Shown here: positions 8,663 through 17,080 of the stretch, piece after piece | How positions within the stretch are numbered: the stretch's first letter is position 1 | Layout of the letters: every line of letters starts with the position of its first letter | Assembly: GCA_035325905.1 (NCBI GenBank) | Contig: DAOKYY010000012.1 | Coordinates: 1 to 59,842, forward strand | Direction of reading: 5' to 3' | Source: DYGX01 sp035325905 | GTDB taxonomy: Bacteria; Chloroflexota; Anaerolineae; Aggregatilineales; Aggregatilineaceae | Length of the DNA: 59,842 bases | The notes under the pieces: generated by a model | The model's database searches: none | What the model was told of the DNA's origin: nothing | Seen by the model: only the letters and a program-made list of their open reading frames with translations | Made by a program: the position numbers and the translations under genes

Positions 8663-9085
8663 ATGAACGACGACCAGTCCCCCATCCGCGCGATCGACAG
8701 CCTCTCGGCCAACGAGTTCGCGGTCGAGCTTGAGGGCGAGGTGATGACCGGCGTGTTCGGCGTGAGCGGGCTGTGCAGCCTGGCGCTCGACGGACGAGTT
8801 CCGGTGCATCACCCGCTGGTGATCAGCAAAATGGTTCAGCGCGAGGCCGACTTGCCCGCCAATCGCTGGGTGCGCGAGACGCTCGCCAACCCCCCGGCGC
8901 GCGTGACGCGCACGCTGGCAATCGTCGCGCTGGACGAGGGCGTCGAGACGCGGCGCTGGGTCCTGCGGGACGCCTGGATCAGCCAGATCGCATATTCGGA
9001 TTTCGACAGCGCCAGCCAGGCCCTGGTCGAAGAGCGCCTGACGATCGAGCATGGCGGCGTCGAGGTCGTCTGGCCGGGCGGCTAG
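8663..9085 (+). CDS. Orphan tail-tube-like protein (resembles phage T4 gp19 family)
   Basis: This 140-residue protein has the layout of the tail-tube family found in contractile phages and phage-derived injection systems. It starts with NEFAVELEGE and a GVFGVSGL segment, and ends with RRWVLRDAWISQIAYSDFDS followed by a LVEERLTIEHGGVEVVW strand. The RRW-x(3)-AW and LTIEHGGVE elements are the most telling. AAGGAG lies 8 bases before the ATG at 8663, which I prefer over 8636. No sheath, baseplate, spike or terminase gene is nearby, so it is isolated. The family call rests on motif memory, not an alignment; an unrelated small beta-protein is possible. Confidence 0.5.
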   Translation: MNDDQSPIRAIDSLSANEFAVELEGEVMTGVFGVSGLCSLALDGRVPVHHPLVISKMVQREADLPANRWVRETLANPPARVTRTLAIVALDEGVETRRWVLRDAWISQIAYSDFDSASQALVEERLTIEHGGVEVVWPGG

Positions 9086-9120
9086 CGCCGTGACGATCCG
9101 TTCGGGCAGCGCCCGCCCGC

Positions 9121-9142
9121 GCCGGGCTGCGAGCCGGTTTTT
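9121..9142 (+). terminator. Weak terminator-like hairpin
   Basis: CCGGGCT / AGCCGG with one bulged base, followed by five Ts, 40 bases after the stop of the tail-tube-like gene. Confidence 0.35.
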
Positions 9143-9177
9143 GGCGCGGCGCGGTGGGCGGAGGCCCGCCTTAGTGG

Positions 9178-9183
9178 TATGAT
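9178..9183 (+). promoter_or_regulatory. Candidate -10 box (TATGAT)
   Basis: GGTATGATCG lies 42 bases before the start of the hypothetical gene at 9225. No clear -35 box. Confidence 0.35.
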
Positions 9184-9224
9184 CGACCGCAAGCTCGTGG
9201 TGCGGCAGGAGGCAAAATACGTTT

Positions 9225-9629
9225 ATGGCGACTAACGCGACGACGTGGTTTTATGCGGAGCCGGAGCACAACGCGTACCTGCTCGAAGAGCGCATAAACC
9301 ACACGTTCTGGGCGAATCGCATCGCCGATATCTATTTCGACTGTGTGAGCGCGGAGCCGCCGTTCAAGATGGCCGGTGTCTGGCGCGGACAGCCGTTGGC
9401 GATCGAGTGGGTGCCGCAGGATTACTTTACGCTGGTCGCCGCGCCCGGCCCCGAAACCGATCTGCTGATCGTCGGGATCAAGGAAATCCTGGGGTTCCTG
9501 CCGGCGCTGTCGTATGTCGGGCCGGACGGGCAGATGGCGGTGCAGTGGTATTTCAAGGATGCCCAGGCGCGGATGCAGGCGATCCAGGGCAACCCGAACT
9601 ACGCCGGCATCAAGCGATACACGAAATAG
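9225..9629 (+). CDS. Hypothetical protein, 134 residues
   Basis: I recognise no family. The protein is soluble and mixed alpha/beta by appearance, rich in aromatic residues (WFYAEPEHNAYLLEE, FWANRIADIYFD, QWYFKDAQARMQ), with no signal peptide, membrane helix, cysteine pair or catalytic motif I can name. GGAGG lies 12 bases before the ATG, slightly far. Codon use matches its neighbours. The gene at 9681 follows after 51 bases and may share its transcript. Confidence 0.65.
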   Translation: MATNATTWFYAEPEHNAYLLEERINHTFWANRIADIYFDCVSAEPPFKMAGVWRGQPLAIEWVPQDYFTLVAAPGPETDLLIVGIKEILGFLPALSYVGPDGQMAVQWYFKDAQARMQAIQGNPNYAGIKRYTK

Positions 9630-9680
9630 ATCGGCAGCAGGCGAGCGAACTCGCAAAAACGAACGAAAGGGTCGCACACG

Positions 9681-10268
9681 ATGACCAAGAAGACGCCGAC
9701 GCTCGCGTATGATCTGGAGCGCGATGTGCGTGCGCTCGGCGCGATGGCGGCGAATCTGACGCCTTACCTGTACGAGAAAGAGCTGTACGGCTATCTCTCC
9801 GGTGATTTGCCCCGGCTGACGGTCGGCGGGCTGCTGATGCGCCTGTACCGCCTGTCCCGGCTGAGCGATCACCTGTCCGCCGAGCAGCAGAACGTCGTGC
9901 AGGACGCGGCGATCAACCTGGAAGCCGAACAGTCAGAATGGGGCGTGCATTACGAGCTGAAGCTCCAGCAGGAGCTGGACGCACGCCTGACCGCGCTTCA
10001 GCGCTTTGTGGAAGAATGCCGCGAGGGCAACAGCGCCTGCGCGGCCAACTACCCGGTCGAAGCTGAAAAGCGCGTCATTATCGAACATCTGCGCCGCGAG
10101 GCCATCGAGGGCGATGTCTTTACGCCGGAGCTTGAGGCGCGGCTGCGCCACGTTGACGCGCAGCTTCGGCGGCTGCTGACGGACGGGCCGTTCATCAGCG
10201 CCCCGATCCTTGAAGCGGTCTACCCGCGCAATGAGTTCTGGTGGATGTACGGGACGATCCCCGGCTAG
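9681..10268 (+). CDS. Hypothetical helical protein, 195 residues
   Basis: A soluble, mostly alpha-helical protein with alternating charged and leucine residues (RLYRLSRLSDHLSAEQQ, ELDARLTALQRFVEECRE, ELEARLRHVDAQLRRLL), consistent with long helices or short coiled coils. No known domain is recognised. An AAGGG lies 9 bases before the ATG. It follows the unknown gene at 9225 in the same direction and ends at a hairpin shared with the convergent metallophosphoesterase. Confidence 0.7.
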   Translation: MTKKTPTLAYDLERDVRALGAMAANLTPYLYEKELYGYLSGDLPRLTVGGLLMRLYRLSRLSDHLSAEQQNVVQDAAINLEAEQSEWGVHYELKLQQELDARLTALQRFVEECREGNSACAANYPVEAEKRVIIEHLRREAIEGDVFTPELEARLRHVDAQLRRLLTDGPFISAPILEAVYPRNEFWWMYGTIPG

Positions 10269-10297
10269 CGGGGAAACTAGCCAAAGACAATTCAAAC

Positions 10298-10343
10298 AAA
10301 AGAGGGCAGCTAGACCGCTCTTACGGCCTGTAGCTGCTCTTTA
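10298..10343. terminator. Bidirectional hairpin between convergent genes
   Basis: AAAGAGGGCAGCTA pairs with TAGCTGCTCTTT (12 pairs, two bulged G), with an 18-base loop. A-rich bases on the left and T-rich bases on the right would let it act in both directions. Its arms also resemble the AGAGCAGC decamer repeat units found elsewhere in the window. Confidence 0.45.
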
Positions 10344-10370
10344 CCACCGCGCTCTGTTTTTCTCTCTTCT

Positions 10371-11102
10371 TCACCAGCCGTGTTCCAACCGCGTGATCAG
10401 GCGCTCCGGTAGATCGAGCTTGCGCATCTTGTCCTGCGTCACCTTGATCGGGTACGGGACGCGGCGGTGCTCGAAGATGCCTTCTTCCACGTGCAGCATG
10501 CCGTATGCCGCGTCTTTGTTGGAATCGCGCGGCTGGCCGACGCTGCCGGGGTTGATGATCAGGCGATGGCCGTTGAGGTGCTTGGCTTCGCGGTAGACCG
10601 GCTGCACGGCTTCCGTGTCGCCGTGGTCGTCGGTCAGCTGGAAGATGACCGGGGTGTGGGTGTGGCCGACCAGGCAATACGAGGTTTCGAAGTGCGGGAA
10701 GTTCAGCGCCGCGATCAACGGGTCGAGGATATATTCCCACACCGGCTCGCGCGGGCTGCCGTGGGCGAGGGTGTAGTCTCCCAGCACGAAGGTCGTCGGC
10801 AGCGCCTCCAGGTAGGCTTTATTCTCCGGGGTGAGCGTGTCGCGCGTCCAGGTGACGGCGCGCCGCGCGTCGGCGTTGAAGGTGCGGATATCGAGCCGCT
10901 CCAGCGCCGCCCAGTCATGATTCCCGGCCAGACACAGGTGCGGCAGGCTGCGCAGCAGATCGCAGCACTCGTTCGGGTCGGGGCCGTATCCGACAACATC
11001 TCCCAGGCACCAGACGTAGTCCCAGTCGCCTTTGGCGTCTTGCATGACCGTCTCAAAAGCGGCCAGGTTCGCGTGGATATCGGAGATGACGAGAATACGC
11101 AT
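10371..11102 (-). CDS. Metallophosphoesterase family protein
   Basis: The 243-residue protein carries the full calcineurin-like metal-binding set: DIHAN near residue 8, GDVVGYG near 34, GNHDW near 61 and GHTHTP in the C-terminal third. It resembles the YfcE/Ser-Thr-phosphatase-like group of small bacterial phosphodiesterases. The substrate cannot be deduced. The start ATG at 11102 is a good family start (MRILVISDIHAN). It is transcribed alone, away from the cyclase gene pair, and converges with the hypothetical gene at 9681. Confidence 0.85.
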   Translation of the reverse strand: MRILVISDIHANLAAFETVMQDAKGDWDYVWCLGDVVGYGPDPNECCDLLRSLPHLCLAGNHDWAALERLDIRTFNADARRAVTWTRDTLTPENKAYLEALPTTFVLGDYTLAHGSPREPVWEYILDPLIAALNFPHFETSYCLVGHTHTPVIFQLTDDHGDTEAVQPVYREAKHLNGHRLIINPGSVGQPRDSNKDAAYGMLHVEEGIFEHRRVPYPIKVTQDKMRKLDLPERLITRLEHGW

Positions 11103-11219
11103 GTGCCTCTAGTCCTCGGTGTCTAAGCTGCGCAGAATCATAGCACGATTCAAAAGACGCGGCGAGGCCGTTAAGGTTTAATTAAGGTTTGTGCGGCGCG
11201 CCGATCCGTGCTGGCAGTG

Positions 11220-11260
11220 TTGCACCGCTTTTCCAGCGAGTATAATCCAGCGAGTATAAT
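11220..11260 (+). promoter_or_regulatory. Duplicated -10 region before the cyclase pair
   Basis: A 14-base unit, CCAGCGAGTATAAT, is repeated exactly and in tandem (11233-11246 and 11247-11260), giving two perfect TATAAT boxes 14 bases apart. TTGCAC at 11220-11225 could be a -35 box for the first copy with a short 15-base spacer. The second copy may be silent or a second start point. Confidence 0.6.
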
Positions 11261-11329
11261 GAAGTCGCACCGGCGGGCAAGCGCCAGCCGGGTGATGGCG
11301 AAGCTCGCGATAGGGTCCCAGTAGCGATC

Positions 11330-13102
11330 ATGGAATTGAACGGCGGCGCAGGCCCCAGCGATCTCGAAGCGCGCGCGCGGCAGCTTGGCGCGGCGCTCGA
11401 CGCGCTGATCCCGGCGCTGCACGCCCGGCGTGACCTGCTGCGCCAGATCGGGATGAACCTGCCGCCAGGGACCTCGTCCGGCTTTGAGATCATCCGCGAG
11501 GAGATGGCGTTTCTGCTCGACCGGCTGCGCGCCGGCGCCGCCGAGCTGGCCCGTTATCGCGCCCTGGCCGAGACCGCGACGCAGCTCGCCGCCTCGCTCG
11601 ACGTGCAGCAGGTCCTCGACGAGGCGATGGACTCGGTGATCGCGCTGACCGGGGCCGAGCGCGGCTATATCCTGCTGCGCGACGAGGACAGCGGCGAGAT
11701 GGTCTTCAGCGTGGCGCGCAACCTGGAGCGCGAGACGCTGGACGAGAGCGGCTTCATGGTCAGCCGCACGATCGTCGAGCAGGTGATCGCGACCGGCCAG
11801 CCGGTCGTGACGACCAACGCCCAGGACGATCCGCGCTTCGCGACCCAGCAGAGCGTGATGTTTTTCGCGCTGCGCTCGATTCTGTGCGTGCCGCTGGTCG
11901 CGCGCGGGACGATGGTCGGCGTGGTCTACGCCGACAACCGGGTGAAAGACGCGCTGTTCGGCCAGGACGAGCTGGCGCTGCTGGTGGCCTTCGCCGACCA
12001 GGCCGCGGTCGCGATCGAGAATGCGCGGCTGTTCGAGCGGCTTCAGCGCGCGCTGGCCGAAGCCAGCGAGATGAGCGAGCTGATGGACAACGTCCTGGCC
12101 TCGATCGCCAGCGGCGTGATCACGACCGATGTCAACGCGATCATCACGCTCTGCAACAGCGCGGCGGAGTCGATCCTCGACGTGCCGCGCGGCGAGGTGC
12201 TTAACCGCCCGCTGCGGATCGCGCTGCCCGTGCTCTACGGGCAGTTGCAGCCGGCGCTGGCCGCGATCTTCGAGAAGGGTGAAACCGAGGTGATCGAGGC
12301 GGAGCTGCCGCTGCCAGGGCGCGACCCGGCCAGCCTGGTGCTCAAGCTGACGCCGCTGCGCAATGAGCAGCGCCACCCCGCCGAAACCGAAGGCGTCGCG
12401 ATCGTGCTGGACGATCTGAGCGAGATCAAGCAGCGCGACGCGACGCTGGCGATGGTGCGGCGCTATCTTCCGCCCGCGATGGTGGACCAGATTCAGAACC
12501 TTGACGGGCTGGGGCTGGGCGGCGCGCGGCGCGTGATCTCGGTCGTCTTCGTCGAGACGCTGCCCTTTGAGGCGATGCCGCTGGGGTTGCCGCCGGATGC
12601 GCTGCTGGAGCGCCTGAACCTGTACCTGACCGCCGCCGCCGAAGCGATCCACGCGCGGCAGGGGCTGGTCGACAAGTTCATTGGCAGCGAGGTGATGGGC
12701 CTGTTCAACACGCAGCTGAACCCCGACGACGAGCACGCCTGGAAGGCGCTTCAGGCGGCGATCACCATGCGCGACGAGCTTGAGGCATTGTCGGCGCGTC
12801 TCGGACAGCCGCAGATGCGCTGCTGCCGGATCGGCGTGCATACCGGCGTCGCGACGCTTGGCAACGTCGGCAACGCGACCCGGCGCGACTTTACTGCCAT
12901 CGGCGATATGATCAATCTGGCGAAACGCCTGCAAGAGCACGCCGCATACGGCCAGGTGATCATCAGCGATGACACGTACCAGTTGTGCCGCGAGCATATC
13001 GCCTCGCATGACTGCGAGATGCACGTGACCGAACGGGCCACGATTCAAGTCCGGGGCCGCCGCCAGCCGGTGGCGGTCTACGAGGTCGTCTGCACGCGCT
13101 GA
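11330..13102 (+). CDS. GAF-PAS-class III cyclase homologue, C2-like (lacks metal-binding Asp)
   Basis: The 590-residue soluble protein has an N-terminal helical region, a GAF domain (about 80-235), a PAS-like domain (about 248-365) and a class III nucleotidyl cyclase domain (about 398-590). Both metal-binding aspartates are replaced: Glu409 in VVFVETLPF and Ser453 in DKFIGSEV. It keeps purine-contact Lys449 and the transition-state residues Asn529 and Arg533 (GDMINLAKRL). This is the residue pattern of the C2 half of mammalian adenylyl cyclases, including the GS in place of GD. It is probably inactive alone. The next gene, 28 bases downstream, has the opposite set, so a heterodimer is likely. 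Substrate (ATP or GTP) is not certain. Confidence 0.85.
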   Translation: MELNGGAGPSDLEARARQLGAALDALIPALHARRDLLRQIGMNLPPGTSSGFEIIREEMAFLLDRLRAGAAELARYRALAETATQLAASLDVQQVLDEAMDSVIALTGAERGYILLRDEDSGEMVFSVARNLERETLDESGFMVSRTIVEQVIATGQPVVTTNAQDDPRFATQQSVMFFALRSILCVPLVARGTMVGVVYADNRVKDALFGQDELALLVAFADQAAVAIENARLFERLQRALAEASEMSELMDNVLASIASGVITTDVNAIITLCNSAAESILDVPRGEVLNRPLRIALPVLYGQLQPALAAIFEKGETEVIEAELPLPGRDPASLVLKLTPLRNEQRHPAETEGVAIVLDDLSEIKQRDATLAMVRRYLPPAMVDQIQNLDGLGLGGARRVISVVFVETLPFEAMPLGLPPDALLERLNLYLTAAAEAIHARQGLVDKFIGSEVMGLFNTQLNPDDEHAWKALQAAITMRDELEALSARLGQPQMRCCRIGVHTGVATLGNVGNATRRDFTAIGDMINLAKRLQEHAAYGQVIISDDTYQLCREHIASHDCEMHVTERATIQVRGRRQPVAVYEVVCTR

Positions 13103-13130
13103 GGCGCGGCCAACCGGACGGCAGGAGATC

Positions 13131-14876
13131 ATGTTCGAGCGAGCAACCTCCGACAGCAGCGCGCGCCAGCTTATCCTGGCCGTGACTCAGCAGCTGGCCG
13201 ATCTGGAGCAGATGCTGTGGGCGCAGCAGGAGATCATCACCCAGCGCGGCATCCCCGTTCCGACCGCCTTTTTGCAGCAGCTGAGCACGCTGCGCGCCGC
13301 CTGCGAGGCGCTGAGTCCCGACGTGCTGGCGGCGGAGCAGGAGCTGGACGACCTGCGCGCTCTGGCCGCAACCACCCGCCTGATCAATTCCTCGCTGGAT
13401 GAAGACGCCGTCCTCAACGAGGTGATGGACACCGCCATCGCGCTGACCGGGGCTGAGCGCGGCTACCTCGTGCTGCGCGACCCATCGAGCGGCGACCTGC
13501 GCTTCCGCGTGGCGCGCAACGCCCACCGCGAAACGCTCGGCGCGGACCGCTTCACCGTCAGCGCGACCGTCGTAGACGAAGTGGCGCGCACCGGGCGTCC
13601 GATTGTCGCCAGCAACGCGCTGCTCGACCCGCGCCTCAGCACGCAAGACAGCATCGTGATGCACGGCCCGCGCTCGATTCTGTGCGTCCCGTTGACCGTC
13701 AAGGGCCGCGTGACCGGCGTGGTCTACGCCGACAACCAGCGCATCCCCGACCTGTTTGGCGACGACGAGCTGAAGCTGCTGCTCGGCTTCGCGGCGCAGG
13801 CGGCGATCGCGATTGAGAACGCGCGCCTGTTCGAGCGCCAGCGACGGGCGCTGGCCGAGGTCAGCGAGCTGCGCGAGCTGATGGACAGCGTCCTGGCCTC
13901 GATCGCCAGCGGTGTGATCACCACCGACCGCAGCGGGCGGATCATGATCTTCAACCCGGCTGCCGAGGAAATCCTGGGCGTGGCGGCGCCGGACGCGCTG
14001 GACCGCCCGCTGAGCGAGGCGCTGCCCGCGATCGGCCAGGCAATCGCCGGGCTGATCGAGCCGGTGATGCGACAGGGCCAGCCCCAGGCAATCGAGATCG
14101 CGCCGGAGGTGCCCGGTCGCGGCGTGCTGACGCTCAGCCTCAAGCTGACGCCGCTGCGCAATGCGCAGGGCCTGACGGTCGGGATGGCGCTGGCGGTCGA
14201 CGACCTGACCGCGCTCAAGCAGCGCGACGCGACGCTGGAAGTCGTGCGGACCTACCTGCCGCCCAGCCTGGTCTCCAACCTGAGCAGCATCGACAAGCTG
14301 GGCCTGAGCGGGACCGAGCGCGAGATTTCGATTCTGATCGCGGACGTGCGCGGCTTCACCGCCTTCAGCGAGCTGCTGCCGCCTGAAGACCTGATGGCGG
14401 TCATCACGCAGTACCTTGCGGTCAGCACGGATGCGCTGCAACTGTTCGACGGGATCGTGGACAAATACCTGGGCGACGCGGTGGTCGGGCTGTTCAACAC
14501 GCCGCTCAACCCGCAGGACGACCACGCCGAGCGCGCCGTCCGCGCCGCGCTGACGATGGCCTACGACGTGCGCGCGCTGCACGAAGTGCTGCCGCATGAC
14601 CAGCGCCTCGGCTACGGCATCGGCGTGACGACCGGCACGGCGATTGTCGGCAACGTCGGCAGCCCGGACCGGCGCGGCTTCACCGCGCTTGGCCCCCCGG
14701 TAACGCTCGCCCGGCTATTGCAAGAGAACGCGCTGGCCGGGGAGATCATCATCAGCGCCGCGACCTACGCGCAGGTCGAGTCGCTGTTCGCCGCCGAGCC
14801 GGTCCCGCCGCGCAAGCTGCGCGACAGCCTGGTGCTGCCGGTTATGTACCGCATCACCGGCGTTCGCCGCCGATAG
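13131..14876 (+). CDS. GAF-PAS-class III cyclase homologue, C1-like (lacks transition-state Asn/Arg)
   Basis: The 581-residue paralogue of the preceding protein has the same layout: helical N-terminus, GAF (about 78-232), PAS-like (about 245-365) and cyclase domain (about 395-581). It has both metal-binding aspartates, Asp405 (ILIADVRGFT) and Asp449 (DKYLGDAV), and Lys445. The two residues that stabilise the transition state are missing: Thr525 stands for Asn and Leu529 for Arg (GPPVTLARLL). It therefore looks like a C1-type subunit needing the upstream protein as its partner. AGGAG precedes the ATG at 13131. The GAF domains suggest control by a small ligand or redox signal, which cannot be named. 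Confidence 0.85.
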   Translation: MFERATSDSSARQLILAVTQQLADLEQMLWAQQEIITQRGIPVPTAFLQQLSTLRAACEALSPDVLAAEQELDDLRALAATTRLINSSLDEDAVLNEVMDTAIALTGAERGYLVLRDPSSGDLRFRVARNAHRETLGADRFTVSATVVDEVARTGRPIVASNALLDPRLSTQDSIVMHGPRSILCVPLTVKGRVTGVVYADNQRIPDLFGDDELKLLLGFAAQAAIAIENARLFERQRRALAEVSELRELMDSVLASIASGVITTDRSGRIMIFNPAAEEILGVAAPDALDRPLSEALPAIGQAIAGLIEPVMRQGQPQAIEIAPEVPGRGVLTLSLKLTPLRNAQGLTVGMALAVDDLTALKQRDATLEVVRTYLPPSLVSNLSSIDKLGLSGTEREISILIADVRGFTAFSELLPPEDLMAVITQYLAVSTDALQLFDGIVDKYLGDAVVGLFNTPLNPQDDHAERAVRAALTMAYDVRALHEVLPHDQRLGYGIGVTTGTAIVGNVGSPDRRGFTALGPPVTLARLLQENALAGEIIISAATYAQVESLFAAEPVPPRKLRDSLVLPVMYRITGVRRR

Positions 14877-14992
14877 CCCGGCCGCTCTGTCACGCCGATC
14901 TTCGGTCTTGCCGCGCCGCGCGCCGGGCGCTACGATCCCCTGGGGCGCGCGAGCGCGTAGGATGAACACCCACACGGGAGGCAACCTCCACC

Positions 14993-16462
14993 TTGCTGGA
15001 CCTGCTCAAAATCGCCCTGGCGGCGCTGTATATGCTGGCGAGCACGGCCATCGCGCTCTACTCCGCCAGCTTTTTCGTCCTGATCGCGATCTATCTGCTC
15101 AAGCGCCGCAGCCCGCCGGTCGCGCCGGAAGTCTCCGACGACGAGCTGCTGTCGGTCACGCTCCAACTGCCGATCTACAACGAGCAGCATGTGGTCGACC
15201 GGCTGATCGACGCGATGGGCGCGCTCGACTACCCGCGCGACAAGCTCTACGTGCAGGTGCTGGACGACTCGACCGACGAGACGACCGATCTGCTGCGCGC
15301 GAAGGTGGATGAGTGGCGGGCGCGCGGCCTGAATATCGAGCTGATCCGGCGCCCCGATCGCGCCGGCTACAAGGCCGGGGCGCTGGCTTACGGCTTGCGG
15401 CGCTCGCAGACCGACTGCGTGGGCATCTTCGACGCCGATTTCGTGCCCCGCCCGGACTTTCTCCGCCGCGTCATGCCGCATTTCAACGGCGATCCGCAGG
15501 TGGCGCTGGTCCAGACGCGCTGGGCGCATCTCAACGTGAACTACAACCTGCTGACGCGCGCGCAAGCCCTGGCGATGGACCAGCATTTTGCGATCGAGCA
15601 GGTCGCGCGCAGCCGGGGAATGTTGCCGATGTCGATGAATGGGACGGGCGGCGTCTGGCGGCGGCAGACAATCGACGACGCGGGCGGGTGGTCCGCCGAC
15701 ACGCTGACCGAGGACCTCGACCTCAGCTACCGGGCGTTTCTGAAGGGCTGGCGCTTTCGCTACATCGTCGATGTCGCCGTCCCCGGCGAGGTGCCGCCGC
15801 AGCTCACCGCGTACAAGGTCCAGCAGGCGCGCTGGGCCAAAGGCTCGACCCAGTGCTTGATCAAGCACGCCGGGTCACTGCTGCGCTCGGACCTCAACCC
15901 CCTGCAAAAGTGGATGGGCCTGCTGCACCTGGGGCAGTACGCGATTCAGCCGTTCGTGCTGTTGCTGTTCCTGGTCACGCCGCCGATCCTGCTGACCGAC
16001 ATGCTGATGCAGCTGCCGCTGGGGCCGCTGGGCATCGCCGGGCTAGCGCCGCCGATCTTCATGGCGATGGGGCAGGCCGCGCTCTACCGTGACTGGTGGC
16101 GGCGGCTGCTGTACTTCCCGGTGCTGATCCTGATCGGGACCGGCATGATGCTCAGCAACTCGCGCGCGGTGTTCGAGGCGTTCACCGGGCGCGGCGGCAA
16201 CGTTTTCAGGCGCACGCCGAAATTCCGCGTGGTGGAGAGGGGCGACCGCCTCGCCAGCGCGCGCTACGCCATCCGCCCTGACTGGACGACGATCGGCGAG
16301 CTGGCGCTGGGCGCGTATGCGGTGGTCGGGCTGGTGATCGCCCTGGTCAAGCTGCCCGCAATGGTGATCTACATGGTCGTGTACGTGCTGGCGTTCGGGT
16401 TTCTCTCGCTGTTCAGCCTGTGGCAGGAATGGTCGCTGGCGCGGCACAGCGCCGCCCCATGA
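14993..16462 (+). CDS. Cellulose-synthase-like family 2 glycosyltransferase
   Basis: A processive beta-glycosyltransferase of the inner membrane, 489 residues. An N-terminal helix (about 5-36) precedes a cytoplasmic GT-A domain with DDSTDE (91-96), DAD (147-149), TED (239-241) and QQARW (277-281), the complete D, DxD, TED, QxxRW set. Four or so further helices follow (about 310-480). It resembles bacterial CslA-type/glucomannan-synthase-like enzymes. The product is unknown. TTG at 14993 is the likely start, with GGGAGG 11 bases upstream. No BcsB, PilZ domain or cyclic-di-GMP gene is adjacent. Confidence 0.8.
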   Translation: MLDLLKIALAALYMLASTAIALYSASFFVLIAIYLLKRRSPPVAPEVSDDELLSVTLQLPIYNEQHVVDRLIDAMGALDYPRDKLYVQVLDDSTDETTDLLRAKVDEWRARGLNIELIRRPDRAGYKAGALAYGLRRSQTDCVGIFDADFVPRPDFLRRVMPHFNGDPQVALVQTRWAHLNVNYNLLTRAQALAMDQHFAIEQVARSRGMLPMSMNGTGGVWRRQTIDDAGGWSADTLTEDLDLSYRAFLKGWRFRYIVDVAVPGEVPPQLTAYKVQQARWAKGSTQCLIKHAGSLLRSDLNPLQKWMGLLHLGQYAIQPFVLLLFLVTPPILLTDMLMQLPLGPLGIAGLAPPIFMAMGQAALYRDWWRRLLYFPVLILIGTGMMLSNSRAVFEAFTGRGGNVFRRTPKFRVVERGDRLASARYAIRPDWTTIGELALGAYAVVGLVIALVKLPAMVIYMVVYVLAFGFLSLFSLWQEWSLARHSAAP

Positions 16463-16507
16463 CGGCGGTTCACACTGGCGAGGCTGTCAGCGGGCGGGGG
16501 CGTGCAG

Positions 16508-16513
16508 TATAAT
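16508..16513 (+). promoter_or_regulatory. -10 box (TATAAT) of the tsaE operon
   Basis: CAGTATAATCTACG lies 30 bases before the TTG start of tsaE. No obvious -35 box. Confidence 0.5.
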
Positions 16514-16542
16514 CTACGCCACAGGGGTGTAGGAGCGAGGAT

Positions 16543-17043
16543 TTGGCAACTTCAACGACCGGAGCGGTCGATTTTGTCAGCCATAGCGTTGAGCAGACTA
16601 TGCAGATCGGGACGCTGCTGGGCGAGGTGCTGCGCGCCGGGGATGTCGTCTGCCTGTCGGGCGATCTCGGCGCGGGCAAGACCGCGCTGACGCGCGGAAT
16701 CGCCGCCGGGTGGGGCGCGCGCGAGCCGGTCACAAGCCCGACCTTTACCCTGGTGCACGAGCATACCCGCGCCAGCGACGACCGGCGGCTGTATCACATC
16801 GACTGCTACCGGCTGGACGGCGCCGCCGACGCCTGGGGCATCGGCCTCGAAGACCTGATCTACGGCGACGACATGACGGTGATCGAGTGGGCGGAGAATG
16901 TGCGCGACCTGCTGCCGCCTGACTGCTTGTGGGTCACGCTTGAGTTTGGCGGCGAGGACGAGCGCCGTTTGTCGTACAAGGCGGCCGGCGAGCGCGGCCA
17001 GGGGTTGCTGGACGCTTTCCGTCTGCGTGCCCTGGGCCGGTAG
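16543..17043 (+). CDS. tsaE: tRNA t6A biosynthesis ATPase TsaE
   Basis: The ATPase partner of the TsaB-TsaD complex that makes N6-threonylcarbamoyladenosine at position 37 of ANN-decoding tRNAs. The 166-residue protein has Walker A GDLGAGKT (40-47), the family motif VTSPTFTLVHEH and a Walker B-like region ending IEWAENV. Start is TTG at 16543 with AGGAG seven bases upstream. It is the first gene of a tsaE-tsaB-rimI-UDG cluster, a classic bacterial arrangement. tsaD and tsaC are not in the window. Confidence 0.92.
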   Translation: MATSTTGAVDFVSHSVEQTMQIGTLLGEVLRAGDVVCLSGDLGAGKTALTRGIAAGWGAREPVTSPTFTLVHEHTRASDDRRLYHIDCYRLDGAADAWGIGLEDLIYGDDMTVIEWAENVRDLLPPDCLWVTLEFGGEDERRLSYKAAGERGQGLLDAFRLRALGR

Positions 17044-17080
17044 AGGTCGAATCGTATCTGCGTCGTCGAAGGAGCGCAGC

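Noticed and set aside
11330..13102. First cyclase gene as a decaying pseudogene
   Set aside because: The frame is intact over 590 codons and the substrate and transition-state residues are kept; losses are limited to the metal ligands, which fits a specialised partner rather than decay.
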